A DNA stretch of 41,865 nucleotides from Burkholderiales bacterium (GTDB taxonomy: Bacteria; Pseudomonadota; Gammaproteobacteria; Burkholderiales; Burkholderiaceae_C). The position numbers and the translations under genes were made by a program. Location of the stretch: positions 1-41,865 of the forward strand of contig JAPLPQ010000074.1 of assembly GCA_026400105.1 (NCBI GenBank). Direction: 5' to 3'. The notes beneath the pieces are model-generated. The model was given only the letters and a program-made list of their open reading frames with translations, made no database searches and was not told where the DNA came from. Positions 1 through 8,319 of the stretch are shown here, piece after piece; within the stretch, counting starts at the first letter, position 1; each line of letters starts with the position of its first letter.

Positions 1-1
1 C

Positions 2-1408
2 GCGGCGATCCGCGAGAGCTTCGAGGAACTCGGCCTGCTGCTGGCCTGCCATGCCGACGGCCGCTGGGTCGAGCAGCAGGACATCGACGCGCTCGACCGC
101 CAGGGCAATTTCGCCGAGCAATGCGCCGCGCACGGCCTGACACTGGCGGCGGACCGGGTCTACTGGCTCGCGCACTGGATCACCGACCGCGACCTGCCGA
201 TCCGCTTCGACGTGCCCTTCATGGTCGCGCGCATGCCCGACGGCCAGCAGCCGGTGGCCGACGGGAGCGAGCAGTTCGAGCCGGTCTGGCTGCGGCCGCA
301 GGACGCGCTGGCGCGCCACGCAGCCGGCGCACTGCATATGATCCACCCGACGATACGCACGCTCGAATGGCTGCGCTCGCACGCAAGCGTGGACGCCGTG
401 CTGGCACTCAGCGCCACGACCGAGCAGCCGCTCTGGACCAGTTGCCCGCGCGGCGGCTGGCTTGGCGGGCGCAAGATCTCGGTGATGGAGCATGAGCCGG
501 CCTATGGCGAGCTCGAACTGAGCTGCCCCGAGGGCCAGCTGCTGCACCGGCTGGACTGGCAGAGCGAGCAAGCGGTCGGACTGCTCAGGAACGTGCAGCG
601 CCTGACCGCAGCCAACCCTGGCTTCATGACCGGCCCCGGCACCAACAGCTATCTGGTCGGCGACCCGGCAACCGGCCATGTCGCGATCGATCCGGGCCCG
701 GACTTGCCCGAACATATCGAACGGCTCTGGCGCGCAGCCGGCGGCGACATCCGCGCGATTGTCTGCACCCACTCGCACCCGGACCATTCACCCGGCGCGG
801 TGCGGCTGCAGCAGCTGGTCGAGCAGACCGGTCGCCCCAAGCCGCCGATCCTGGGCCTGGGCAGCGGGCCGCATTCGCGCCACGACAGCCAGTTCACGCC
901 CGAACGCGAACTGGCCGATGGCGAACGGCTGTTGCTGTGCGGCCCTGCGGGCGAGACCAGGCATGCGCTGCGCGTGCTGCACACGCCGGGCCATGCCGCC
1001 AACCACCTCTGCCTGTTGCTGGAAGAAGACGGCCTGCTGTTCAGCGGCGACCATGTACTCAACGGCAGCACGACCGTGGTCGCGCCGCCCGACGGCAACA
1101 TGGACGATTACCTGGATTCGCTCGACCGGCTGCTGGCGGCCTGCGCCGAATGGCAGGTCGACTTCATCCTGCCGGCGCATGGCCATGTGCTGGGCCATGC
1201 GGCGCAGGTGATCGAACGCCTGAAGGCGCACCGGCTGGCGCGCGAGGCCAAGGTGGCCGCCGCGATGCGCGCCCTGCCCGACGGTCAGCTGGACGACTGG
1301 GTCCGGCTGGCCTATGACGACGCGCCCGAACGACTCTGGCCGGTGGCCAAGCTGTCGCTGCAGGCGCATGTACAAAGAATCGAAAGCCTGGGAGGCTTCA
1401 ATGTCTGA
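2..1408 (+). CDS. Nudix / metallo-beta-lactamase fusion hydrolase (5' end outside window)
   Basis: The reading frame is open from the first bases, so the gene is cut by the window edge. The first residues contain RESFEELG, the end of a Nudix box (consensus REUXEEXGU), followed by about 150 residues of Nudix-like sequence. The second half is a metallo-beta-lactamase-fold hydrolase: GPGTNSYLVG near base 635, the zinc motif THSHPDH near base 770, HTPGHAANH near 980, GDH near 1048 and a late PAHGH near 1173. The MBL half resembles the LACTB2/glyoxalase-II-like group, whose characterised members cut RNA or thioesters. The substrate here cannot be told from sequence. The TGA overlaps the start of the next gene (ATG at 1401), so the two are probably translationally coupled. 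The fold assignment is firm; the exact function is unknown. Confidence 0.88.
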   Translation, partial: AAIRESFEELGLLLACHADGRWVEQQDIDALDRQGNFAEQCAAHGLTLAADRVYWLAHWITDRDLPIRFDVPFMVARMPDGQQPVADGSEQFEPVWLRPQDALARHAAGALHMIHPTIRTLEWLRSHASVDAVLALSATTEQPLWTSCPRGGWLGGRKISVMEHEPAYGELELSCPEGQLLHRLDWQSEQAVGLLRNVQRLTAANPGFMTGPGTNSYLVGDPATGHVAIDPGPDLPEHIERLWRAAGGDIRAIVCTHSHPDHSPGAVRLQQLVEQTGRPKPPILGLGSGPHSRHDSQFTPERELADGERLLLCGPAGETRHALRVLHTPGHAANHLCLLLEEDGLLFSGDHVLNGSTTVVAPPDGNMDDYLDSLDRLLAACAEWQVDFILPAHGHVLGHAAQVIERLKAHRLAREAKVAAAMRALPDGQLDDWVRLAYDDAPERLWPVAKLSLQAHVQRIESLGGFNV

Positions 1409-2129
1409 ACCGTATCAAAAATCCGATGGCGAACGCCTGGCCAAGCGCGTCGCCGCGCTGCAGGCCTGCTCGCGCGCCGAGGCCGAGCGCCTGATCGAGG
1501 GCGGCTGGGTCCGCGTCGACGGCCGCGTGGCCGACGACCCGGCGCAGCGCGTGCTCGACGAAATGATCGAAATCGACGCGCGGGGCCTGGGCGAGACGCT
1601 GCTGCCGGCCACCCTGCTCTGGCACAAGCCGGTCGGCATCGCGCTGACGGAGGGCCAGCCGCTGGCCGGGCTGGTCGAGCCCGAGGGCCTGTTGCGGCCC
1701 TGGCATGTCAAGCATCTGCGCTGCGTGAGTCCGATGCCGGCAGCCTGCAGCGGGCTGGCCGTGTTCGCGCAAAGCCCGGGCGTGCAGCGCAAGCTGCATG
1801 AGGACGCACTGCTGCTGGAACATGAATGGATGCTGGACCTGGCCGGCGCGGTCGCGGCCAGCCGGCTCGAGGCGCTGGAACAGGCGGTGGACCAGTTGGC
1901 ACCCGGGCCGCGCACACCCTACCTCAAGCTCAGCGTGAGCAGCCGCAGCGACGAACGCACAAGACTGCGACTGGCGCTCAAGGGCTACGCGCCCGAACGA
2001 CTGCCGTCCTGGCTGGCGCAAGCCGGCCTCAAGCCGCAAGCGCTGCAGCGCATGCGGCTGGGCCGGGTCGCGCTGGGACAGGTGGAAGCCAGCGGCTGGC
2101 GCCTGCTCGGCCTGCACGAACGGTTCTGA
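1401..2129 (+). CDS. S4-domain RNA-binding protein, degenerate RsuA/RluB-type pseudouridine synthase
   Basis: 242 residues. The ATG at 1401 is preceded by GGGAGG with good spacing and overlaps the upstream gene's stop. Residues about 8-60 form an S4 RNA-binding domain (RLAKRVAALQACSRAEAERL, then GWVRVDGRVADDPAQRV), as at the N-terminus of RsuA/RluB/RluF-type enzymes. The remainder has the outline of the RsuA catalytic domain, including LLWHKPVGI. Where active enzymes carry the GRLDxxTSGLL motif with the catalytic aspartate, this protein reads SPMPAACSGLAVF: SGL is kept and the RLD part is missing. It is therefore probably an RNA-binding protein without pseudouridylation activity, or one with an altered active site. 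The family resemblance is strong; loss of activity is an inference. Confidence 0.8.
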   Translation: MSEPYQKSDGERLAKRVAALQACSRAEAERLIEGGWVRVDGRVADDPAQRVLDEMIEIDARGLGETLLPATLLWHKPVGIALTEGQPLAGLVEPEGLLRPWHVKHLRCVSPMPAACSGLAVFAQSPGVQRKLHEDALLLEHEWMLDLAGAVAASRLEALEQAVDQLAPGPRTPYLKLSVSSRSDERTRLRLALKGYAPERLPSWLAQAGLKPQALQRMRLGRVALGQVEASGWRLLGLHERF

Positions 2130-2191
2130 AGCCGGACAGCCAAAGCCAATTGGACCGATTGGGTCGATTGCCAGCGAATCGCTGCCGTCAG

Positions 2192-2266
2192 CAGGGTGCC
2201 GAGCGAGTCACTGTCGCCAGGGTGGTGCCGGGCGAGTGGCCGTCGGCAGGGGGATGCCGGGCGACG
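2192..2266 (+). repeat. Three degenerate tandem repeats of 20-29 bases
   Basis: Three successive units begin CAGGG(T/G)..TGCCG(A/G)GCGA at about 2192, 2218 and 2247, with lengths of 26, 29 and 20 bases. They lie between the S4-domain gene and the rnpB terminator. No convincing gene occupies 2130-2337. The last unit also forms the left arm of the inverted repeat described next. Confidence 0.5.
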
Positions 2267-2309
2267 ATTTCTGCTCGCAGTATGAGGAGCCCGGCATCCC
2301 CCTGACGGC
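2239..2309. repeat. Long imperfect inverted repeat (21-24 bp arms, 26-base loop)
   Basis: The left arm at 2239-2262 and the right arm at 2289-2309 are reverse complements apart from a few unpaired bases in the left arm. The core is AGGGGGATGCCGGGC paired with GCCCGGCATCCCCCT. The loop spans 2263-2288. There is no T tract, so it is not a classical terminator. It could be an mRNA 3' stem protecting the upstream transcript or a short dispersed palindromic element. Confidence 0.6.
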
Positions 2310-2335
2310 GGCAGCGGCAGCGGCAGCGGCAGCCA
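2306..2335 (+). repeat. Hexanucleotide tandem repeat (GGCAGC)n
   Basis: A GGCAGC unit is repeated about four times next to the right arm of the inverted repeat. It is non-coding here and potentially variable between strains by slippage. Confidence 0.7.
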
Positions 2336-2337
2336 GA

Positions 2338-2379
2338 TCAAAAAACAAAAAGCCAGGCGCGCTGCTCGCGGGCCTGGCT
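2338..2379 (-). terminator. Rho-independent terminator of rnpB
   Basis: On the minus strand AGCCAGGC pairs with GCCTGGCT across a 13-base loop, and a T-rich tail (TTTTTGTTTTTT) follows. It lies directly downstream of the 3' end of RNase P RNA. Confidence 0.85.
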
Positions 2380-2391
2380 CTGGAATAAGTT

Positions 2392-2718
2392 GTGAAGTCT
2401 GCCGATACGCCGGATTCTGTGCGTCGAGGTTGCCCCCGACGTGACCGCCATTCATCTTGGCCATCGATCACCCGATGGCTCGGTGCCACCTACCCGCCAG
2501 CTCTGCGGATACTTGGTGTTGCTGCGCGTAGAGATTGCCCGTTTCACCCCCAAGGCTCCTGCCGCCGGAGCGGATGGTTCCAAGGGACTCGTCTCTGTTG
2601 CTCTGATCCTCACCTCGCGGTGGAGAGCCGTTAGCTCCTACGCTGTCCTATGCAGTCCGGACGTTCCTCCAGCGCGCCCTTTCGGGACTTGCGCCAGCGG
2701 CGGCCTAGCAGACTTCAC
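2392..2718 (-). ncRNA. rnpB: RNase P RNA, bacterial class A
   Basis: This is the catalytic RNA of ribonuclease P, which removes the 5' leader of precursor tRNAs. On the minus strand it opens with GTGAAGTCTGCTAGGCCGCC and closes with a sequence containing GCAGACTTCAC, so the two ends pair as helix P1. Conserved type A landmarks are visible: the GAGGAACGTCCGGACT block near the 5' end, CTAACGGC, GAGGATCAGAGCAACAGA, the GGGTGAAACGGGCAATCTC region, the GCGGGTAGGTGGCACCGAG segment and ACAGAATCCGG near the 3' end. Its length of about 327 bases fits the class. It is followed by a strong terminator and preceded on the minus strand by a good -10 box. Confidence 0.96.
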
Positions 2719-2725
2719 AGGCGGG

Positions 2726-2731
2726 ATTATC
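2726..2731 (-). promoter_or_regulatory. Likely -10 box of the rnpB promoter
   Basis: On the minus strand GATAAT lies 7 bases before the predicted first base of RNase P RNA, the expected spacing for sigma-70 transcription. A -35 box at 16-18 bases is not well matched. The divergent cysK promoter must lie in the same 98-base gap. Confidence 0.5.
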
Positions 2732-2816
2732 GCGCTTTCCACATGAGCTTATGCGTACAACACGCTATCGATTGGGCCAAAATGGAATTTTTCATCTTTT
2801 CCCCACCGGAGACTCC

Positions 2817-3740
<924 letters not shown>

Positions 3741-3753
3741 GCGAGCCACTGAA

Positions 3754-3777
3754 GGGCAGCGGCCGACCCCGCTGCCC
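3754..3777 (+). terminator. GC hairpin after cysK, possible weak terminator
   Basis: GGGCAGCGG pairs with CCGCTGCCC across a 6-base loop 13 bases after the cysK stop. No T tract follows, so it may be a Rho-dependent end or mRNA-protecting stem. Confidence 0.4.
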
Positions 3778-3887
3778 CGGCCAGCAGAAAGCGGCGGAGC
3801 AGGCCCGGGAAGTTGCAAAACATTGCATTCGTAACCGGCGGTAAACCTTAACTCTGCGCTAAGTCTGGGCGATCAGCATTGAGCTTG

Positions 3888-3903
3888 TCAGGGATGTCCC
3901 TGA
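3888..3903. promoter_or_regulatory. Perfect palindrome in the leader of the 3927 gene
   Basis: TCAGGGA-TG-TCCCTGA is a perfect 7-bp inverted repeat just upstream of the Shine-Dalgarno AAGAGG at 3912-3917. It could be a DNA operator or a small 5' UTR stem. I do not recognise a matching regulator. Confidence 0.4.
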
Positions 3904-3926
3904 TTCACCACCAAGAGGCCCGCACC

Positions 3927-4232
3927 ATGAAAAAGTCCCTGTTCGCCCTGTTGTCCGCCGCCGCGATCACCCTGAGCGCCCAGGCACAGACGCCTGCCAC
4001 GCCGGCTGCTGCAGCCCCGGTTGCCGCGAAGACTGTTGGCGCTGAAGCCAAAGCCCCCGCCGCGCAAGGCAAGTCGGTCGAAGTACACAAGCCGGCTCAG
4101 AAGAAGCTCAAGAAACAGGTCCACAAGAAGGTTGCAGCGCCTGCGGCTGCCGTTCCGGCAACCCCGGCAACTCCCGCGAGTCCCGCAGCCGCCGCTGCTC
4201 CCGCTGTCCCCGCCAAACCGGCGCAGAAGTGA
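3927..4232 (+). CDS. Small exported Ala/Pro/Lys-rich protein
   Basis: 101 residues of unknown function. The ATG at 3927 follows AAGAGG. Residues 1-21 are a clear Sec signal peptide (MKKSLFALLSAAAITLSAQAQ, cleavage after AQA). The mature part is low complexity: Ala/Pro runs flank a strongly basic centre (KSVEVHKPAQKKLKKQVHKK, about 50-69). This suggests an unstructured periplasmic protein that could bind an anionic partner such as lipopolysaccharide, nucleic acid or peptidoglycan, but nothing in the sequence proves one. It is followed by the TPR/glycine-zipper gene in the same direction, with a hairpin (GGGCTT/AAGCCC, 4247-4263) between them. The codon pattern and signal peptide support it as a real gene. 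Confidence 0.75.
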   Translation: MKKSLFALLSAAAITLSAQAQTPATPAAAAPVAAKTVGAEAKAPAAQGKSVEVHKPAQKKLKKQVHKKVAAPAAAVPATPATPASPAAAAAPAVPAKPAQK

Positions 4233-4344
4233 GCTCGACGGTGAGTGGGCTTGAAATAAGCCCGCCTGGTGTCACATTGCTTGTGAGCGGGAGCGGGCCG
4301 GAGGTCCGCTCCGCCACGCACCTCACCCAGGATCTCGCCCGAAA

Positions 4345-5286
4345 ATGACGTCCCGCTTCGCTACCCGCTGCAAAGGCCTGCTGGTCGGCAGCCTGCTCTG
4401 TCTGTCGACTTGGGCGCTCGCGCTGCCCAGCCCGAAGGACATCGAGGCCTCGGTGCAGGCTGGTCAGTTCGACCGCGCAGAGTCTCAACTGCGCGAGGTG
4501 CTGCGCGAGAAGCCCTCGAGCGCGCGCGCGCAATACGAGCTCGGTCAAGTACTGGCCCGCGAGGGCCGCTACCTGGAAGCCGAGCAGGCGCTGCGCCAGG
4601 CGCAGAAGCTGGAGCCCTCGCTCAAGTTCGCCCATTCGTCCCAGCAGTTCAACGACCTGCTGACCAAGCTCGAGGCAAAAACCCGAGCACCGTCAGCCTC
4701 CGCCGGTGCGCCTACCTTGCACGCCTCGGTTGCGCCCGCACTAAACCCACTCGAACATCAGGCACCAGCTCCGTCAACACCCGCCCTACCCTGGGGCTGG
4801 CTGCTGCTGGGTGGCGGTGCGCTCGCCGCGCTGGTAATCTGGATGCGCCGCGCCGCCACGGCCCAGCGCATACCGGCTGCCCCGGCCGCCGCATCGCCCT
4901 TCGACATGCCAGGCTACGGCCGAAATGGCAACGTCCCACCGTCCTATTCCGGCCCCTACCCGGGCGTCCCGGCAGCTCAATCGGCTACGGGAGGCGGCAT
5001 GGGATCAACCGTGACCGGTGCCGTGGTCGGCGGCATCGCCGGCTTGGCGGCTGGCTATGCGCTGAACAAGGTGCTCGAGACCGATCACGGTGGCGCTTCG
5101 CCGTCTTCCCATTCTTCCCATGCTGCCGTCGACAGCCCTGTGGCCTATGACAGCCCGTTCGAGCCAACGCGCAGCAGCCAGCCCGACTTCGGCGCCTTCG
5201 ATGCCGGCAACGGCGCGGACTGGGACAACACCGACATTGACACCGATTCCGGTTCAAGTTCGGACTCCGGCTCCGATAACTGGTGA
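4345..5286 (+). CDS. Exported TPR protein with a transmembrane helix, glycine zipper and acidic tail
   Basis: 313 residues, not a family I can name. In order: a signal-like hydrophobic segment (10-27), tetratricopeptide-like helices (33-95: DIEASVQAGQFDRAESQL, then ARAQYELGQVLAREGRYLEAEQAL), an Ala/Pro linker, one transmembrane helix (150-167, GWLLLGGGALAALVIW), a basic stop (MRRA), a Pro/Gly-rich stretch, a glycine-zipper helix (about 216-243, GAVVGGIAGLAAGYALNKVL) and a Ser/Asp-rich acidic tail ending GSDNW. The zipper could insert in or span a membrane, as in other glycine-zipper envelope proteins. The ATG at 4345 has only a weak ribosome-binding site. It probably works in the envelope, perhaps with the basic exported protein upstream, whose charge is opposite to this tail; that partnership is speculation. 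Confidence 0.78.
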   Translation: MTSRFATRCKGLLVGSLLCLSTWALALPSPKDIEASVQAGQFDRAESQLREVLREKPSSARAQYELGQVLAREGRYLEAEQALRQAQKLEPSLKFAHSSQQFNDLLTKLEAKTRAPSASAGAPTLHASVAPALNPLEHQAPAPSTPALPWGWLLLGGGALAALVIWMRRAATAQRIPAAPAAASPFDMPGYGRNGNVPPSYSGPYPGVPAAQSATGGGMGSTVTGAVVGGIAGLAAGYALNKVLETDHGGASPSSHSSHAAVDSPVAYDSPFEPTRSSQPDFGAFDAGNGADWDNTDIDTDSGSSSDSGSDNW

Positions 5287-5413
5287 TCTAGGCCGTAGCT
5301 GGCCCTGATCACTTGGAACCGTTCATGACGCGACTGAAAACCTGGATCTATCGGCCCGGCTGCACAAAATCCTTATCATCGGCGGCTCGATTGCTTGATC
5401 ACCACGAGCCAAC

Positions 5414-7258
5414 ATGATCCGAATCTCAGAACTCAAACTCCCGCTGACCGCGTTGCCGGTCGAGACCCGTCGCGCCGCCGATGCCCCGGCCGAAACCGAT
5501 GCCGACCGCAGCCCGACACCGCACCCCATCGCGGCGCTGCGCGCACTGGCCGCGCAGGCGCTCGGCATCGCCGAGGGCCAGATCGCCGAGCTGCAGGTCT
5601 TCAAGCGCAGCTTCGATGCGCGCAAGGCCGAGCTGCTGGCGGTCTTCATCTGCGACCTGAGCCTGACCGAGCCGGCACAGGAAGCCGGCCTGCTGGCGAA
5701 GTTCGACAAGAACCCGCATATCCAGCGCACGCCCGACATGAGCTGGCAGGCACCGGCCCATGCGCCCGCCGGCTGGCCGGCCGATCCGGCCGAGCGGCCG
5801 GTGGTGGTGGGTTTTGGCCCCTGCGGCATCTTCGCGGCGCTGGCCTTGGCGCAGCTGGGCCTGAAGCCGATCGTGCTCGAACGCGGCCGACCGGTACGCC
5901 AGCGCACCAAGGACACCTGGGGCCTGTGGCGCAAGAAGGTGCTGACGCCCGAATCGAACGTGCAATACGGCGAAGGCGGCGCCGGCCTGTTCTCGGACGG
6001 CAAGCTTTACAGCCAGATCAAGGACCCGCGCTTCCTGGGCCGCAAGGTGATGCAGGAATTCGTCGACGCCGGTGCGCCGCCCGAGATCCTCTACATGGCG
6101 CACCCGCATATCGGCACCTTCAAGCTGGTCAAGGTGGTCGAGGCCATGCGCGAGAAGATCATCGAGCTCGGCGGCGAGATCCGCTTCGAGCAGCGCGTGA
6201 CCGAGCTGCTGCTCGAACCCGCGCCGACTGGTGCTGCCCCCGCCGGCTTCCCGCCGCAACGCGTGCGCGGCCTGAAGGTGCAGGACCTGGCCTCGGGCGA
6301 AGTCCACGAACTGGCGGCACGCCGGGTCGTGCTCGCGCTCGGCCACAGCTCGCGCGACACCTTCGCGATGCTGCATGACGCCGGGGTGTTCCTGGAGCCG
6401 AAACCGTTCTCGATCGGCGTGCGCATCGAGCATCCGCAAAGCGTGATCGACCAGTCGCTCTGGGGCCGGCACGCCGGCCATCCGCTGCTGGGCGCGGCCG
6501 CCTACAAGCTGGTGCACCACGCCGACAACGGCCGCGCGGTCTACAGCTTCTGCATGTGCCCGGGCGGCACCGTGGTCGCCGCGACCAGCGAGCCCGAGCG
6601 CGTCGTCACCAACGGCATGAGCCAGTACTCGCGCGCCGAGCGCAACGCCAACGCCGGCCTGGTGGTCGCGATCGACCCGTCCGACTATCCGCTCGATGCC
6701 GCGACCTGGATCGCCGCCTTTGGCGCCGCCGATGGCGCGCGCTACGCCGCCGAGGCACAGGCGCTGCAGGCCAAGGGCCAGACCCATGCGCTGGCCGGCG
6801 TGGTGTTCCAGCGCCAGCTCGAGAGCCGGGCGTTCGAAGTCGGCGGGCGCGACTACCAGGCCCCGGGCCAGCTGGTCGGCGACTTCCTGGCTGGCCAGCC
6901 GTCGCAACAGTTCGGCGCGGTCCAGCCCTCCTACAAGCCCGGCGTCAAGCTCGGCGACCTGAGCCAGGTGCTGCCCGTTTTCGCGGTCGCCGCCATGCGC
7001 GAGGCCCTGCCCGTGTTCGGCCGCAAGATCAGGGGCTATGACATGGCCGACGCGGTCATGACCGGAGTCGAGACCCGCACCAGTTCGCCGCTGCGCATCA
7101 CGCGCGGCGAGGACTGCCAGAGCCTGAACATCGGCGGGCTGTACCCGGCTGGCGAAGGCGCGGGCTATGCCGGCGGCATCCTGTCGGCTGGCGTCGACGG
7201 CATCAAGGTCGCCGAGGCCATCGCACGCGCCGCCGTCGGAACGCCTGAACCTGCCTGA
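5414..7258 (+). CDS. FAD-dependent dehydrogenase (COG2509-type)
   Basis: 614 residues. After about 125 residues of N-terminal domain comes a Rossmann FAD-binding motif, VVVGFGPCGIFAALALAQLG (130-149), followed by the acidic residue in VLERG that binds the ribose. The motif YGEGGAGLFSDGKL and a late GLYPAGEGAGYAGGILSAGVDGIK, which closes the FAD site, are characteristic of the uncharacterised COG2509 dehydrogenase family, whose members run at about 540-620 residues. The physiological substrate is unknown. No partner gene suggests a pathway: the gene stands alone and ends in a strong bidirectional terminator shared with htpX. The ATG at 5414 is the only good start. Confidence 0.88.
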   Translation: MIRISELKLPLTALPVETRRAADAPAETDADRSPTPHPIAALRALAAQALGIAEGQIAELQVFKRSFDARKAELLAVFICDLSLTEPAQEAGLLAKFDKNPHIQRTPDMSWQAPAHAPAGWPADPAERPVVVGFGPCGIFAALALAQLGLKPIVLERGRPVRQRTKDTWGLWRKKVLTPESNVQYGEGGAGLFSDGKLYSQIKDPRFLGRKVMQEFVDAGAPPEILYMAHPHIGTFKLVKVVEAMREKIIELGGEIRFEQRVTELLLEPAPTGAAPAGFPPQRVRGLKVQDLASGEVHELAARRVVLALGHSSRDTFAMLHDAGVFLEPKPFSIGVRIEHPQSVIDQSLWGRHAGHPLLGAAAYKLVHHADNGRAVYSFCMCPGGTVVAATSEPERVVTNGMSQYSRAERNANAGLVVAIDPSDYPLDAATWIAAFGAADGARYAAEAQALQAKGQTHALAGVVFQRQLESRAFEVGGRDYQAPGQLVGDFLAGQPSQQFGAVQPSYKPGVKLGDLSQVLPVFAVAAMREALPVFGRKIRGYDMADAVMTGVETRTSSPLRITRGEDCQSLNIGGLYPAGEGAGYAGGILSAGVDGIKVAEAIARAAVGTPEPA

Positions 7259-7276
7259 GGCGCGACGCTTCCATGC

Positions 7277-7306
7277 AAAAGGCCGGCATGCAAGCCGGCC
7301 TTTTTT
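7277..7306. terminator. Bidirectional Rho-independent terminator
   Basis: AAAAGGCCGGC and GCCGGCCTTTTTT flank a 6-base loop. A-rich on one side and T-rich on the other, it can end both the FAD dehydrogenase (+) and htpX (-), which converge here. Confidence 0.92.
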
Positions 7307-7324
7307 GCGTCAGTGACCCGTGGA

Positions 7325-8197
7325 TCAGGACTGCTGCAGGCGCGCGATGCGCTCTTCGAGCGGCGGGTGGGTCGAGAACAGCTTGCCCAGGCCGCCGGCA
7401 ATGCCCATCGCCGCCATGCTCTGCGGCAACGCGCCCGGCTCCAGGCCGCCGAGGCGGGCCAGCGCATTGATCATCGGCTGCTTGCGGCCCATCATCTGGG
7501 CCGCACCGGCATCGGCGCGGAATTCACGCTGGCGGCTGAACCAGGCCACGATGATGCCGGCCAGGAAGCCCAGCACGATCTCCATCACGAAGCTCGTGAT
7601 CATGTAGCCGATGCCAGGACCGCTGCTCTCGCGCTCGTCGCCCTTGCGCAGGAAGCTGTCGACCGCGTAGCCGACCACCCGGCTCAGGAACACGACGAAG
7701 GTGTTCATGACACCCTGGATCAGCGTCATCGTCACCATGTCACCGTTGGCGATGTGCGCCACCTCATGGCCGATCACGGCCTCGACCTCCTCGTGCGTCA
7801 TGCCGTGCAGCAGGCCGGTCGAGACCGCCACCAGCGAGGCGTTCTTGCTGGCGCCGGTCGCGAAGGCGTTGGGCTCGCCGTCGTAGATCGCGACCTCGGG
7901 CATCGCGATGCCGGCCTGGCCGGCAAACTTCTGCACCGTGTTGACGAGCCAGGCCTCGTCGGCGTTGCGCGGCTGGTTGATCACGACCGCACCGGTGCTC
8001 CACTTGGCCATCGGCTTGCTCATCAGCAGCGAGATGAGGGAGCCGCCAAAGCCCATGATCAGCGAGAAGCCCAGCAGCGCGCCGAGGTTCAGGCCGTTGG
8101 CGGTCAGGAAGCGGTCCACCCCCAGCAGTCTGGCGGTGACGCTCAGGACCAGCATGACCGCCAGGTTGGTCAGGACGAAAAGCGCAATGCGTTTCAT
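7325..8197 (-). CDS. htpX: Membrane zinc metalloprotease HtpX
   Basis: This M48-family inner-membrane protease degrades misfolded membrane proteins alongside FtsH. 290 residues, matching the usual 285-295. Two N-terminal transmembrane helices (about 4-22 and 36-58) precede the zinc motif HEVAH at 144-148. Two further hydrophobic segments follow (about 155-175 and 190-215), then EFRADAGAA, which supplies the third zinc ligand, and the C-terminal [10 protein letters not shown]. The ATG at 8197 has GGGAG upstream, somewhat far at 11 bases. It is probably monocistronic. Stress control by a heat-shock or envelope regulator is usual in the family, but no site is obvious here. Confidence 0.96.
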   Translation of the reverse strand: MKRIALFVLTNLAVMLVLSVTARLLGVDRFLTANGLNLGALLGFSLIMGFGGSLISLLMSKPMAKWSTGAVVINQPRNADEAWLVNTVQKFAGQAGIAMPEVAIYDGEPNAFATGASKNASLVAVSTGLLHGMTHEEVEAVIGHEVAHIANGDMVTMTLIQGVMNTFVVFLSRVVGYAVDSFLRKGDERESSGPGIGYMITSFVMEIVLGFLAGIIVAWFSRQREFRADAGAAQMMGRKQPMINALARLGGLEPGALPQSMAAMGIAGGLGKLFSTHPPLEERIARLQQS

Positions 8198-8319
8198 GAC
8201 AGGAAAGACTCCCAGGTTGAAAAAATCAGTCGGGCCGCCAGCTGTCCGCTCAAGGCCAAGGCTGCGATCCCTTTCGTCATGATATGGGGACGAGCGCGGA
8301 CCGCTTCAAGCCGCAAACC

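Noticed and set aside
1314..1400. An N-terminal extension of the S4-domain protein to 1314
   Set aside because: It overlaps the upstream gene in another frame. The ATG at 1401 has the ribosome-binding site and the family start.
2392..2746. Short frames inside the rnpB region
   Set aside because: The sequence is RNase P RNA with a P1 pairing and a terminator; the frames are incidental.
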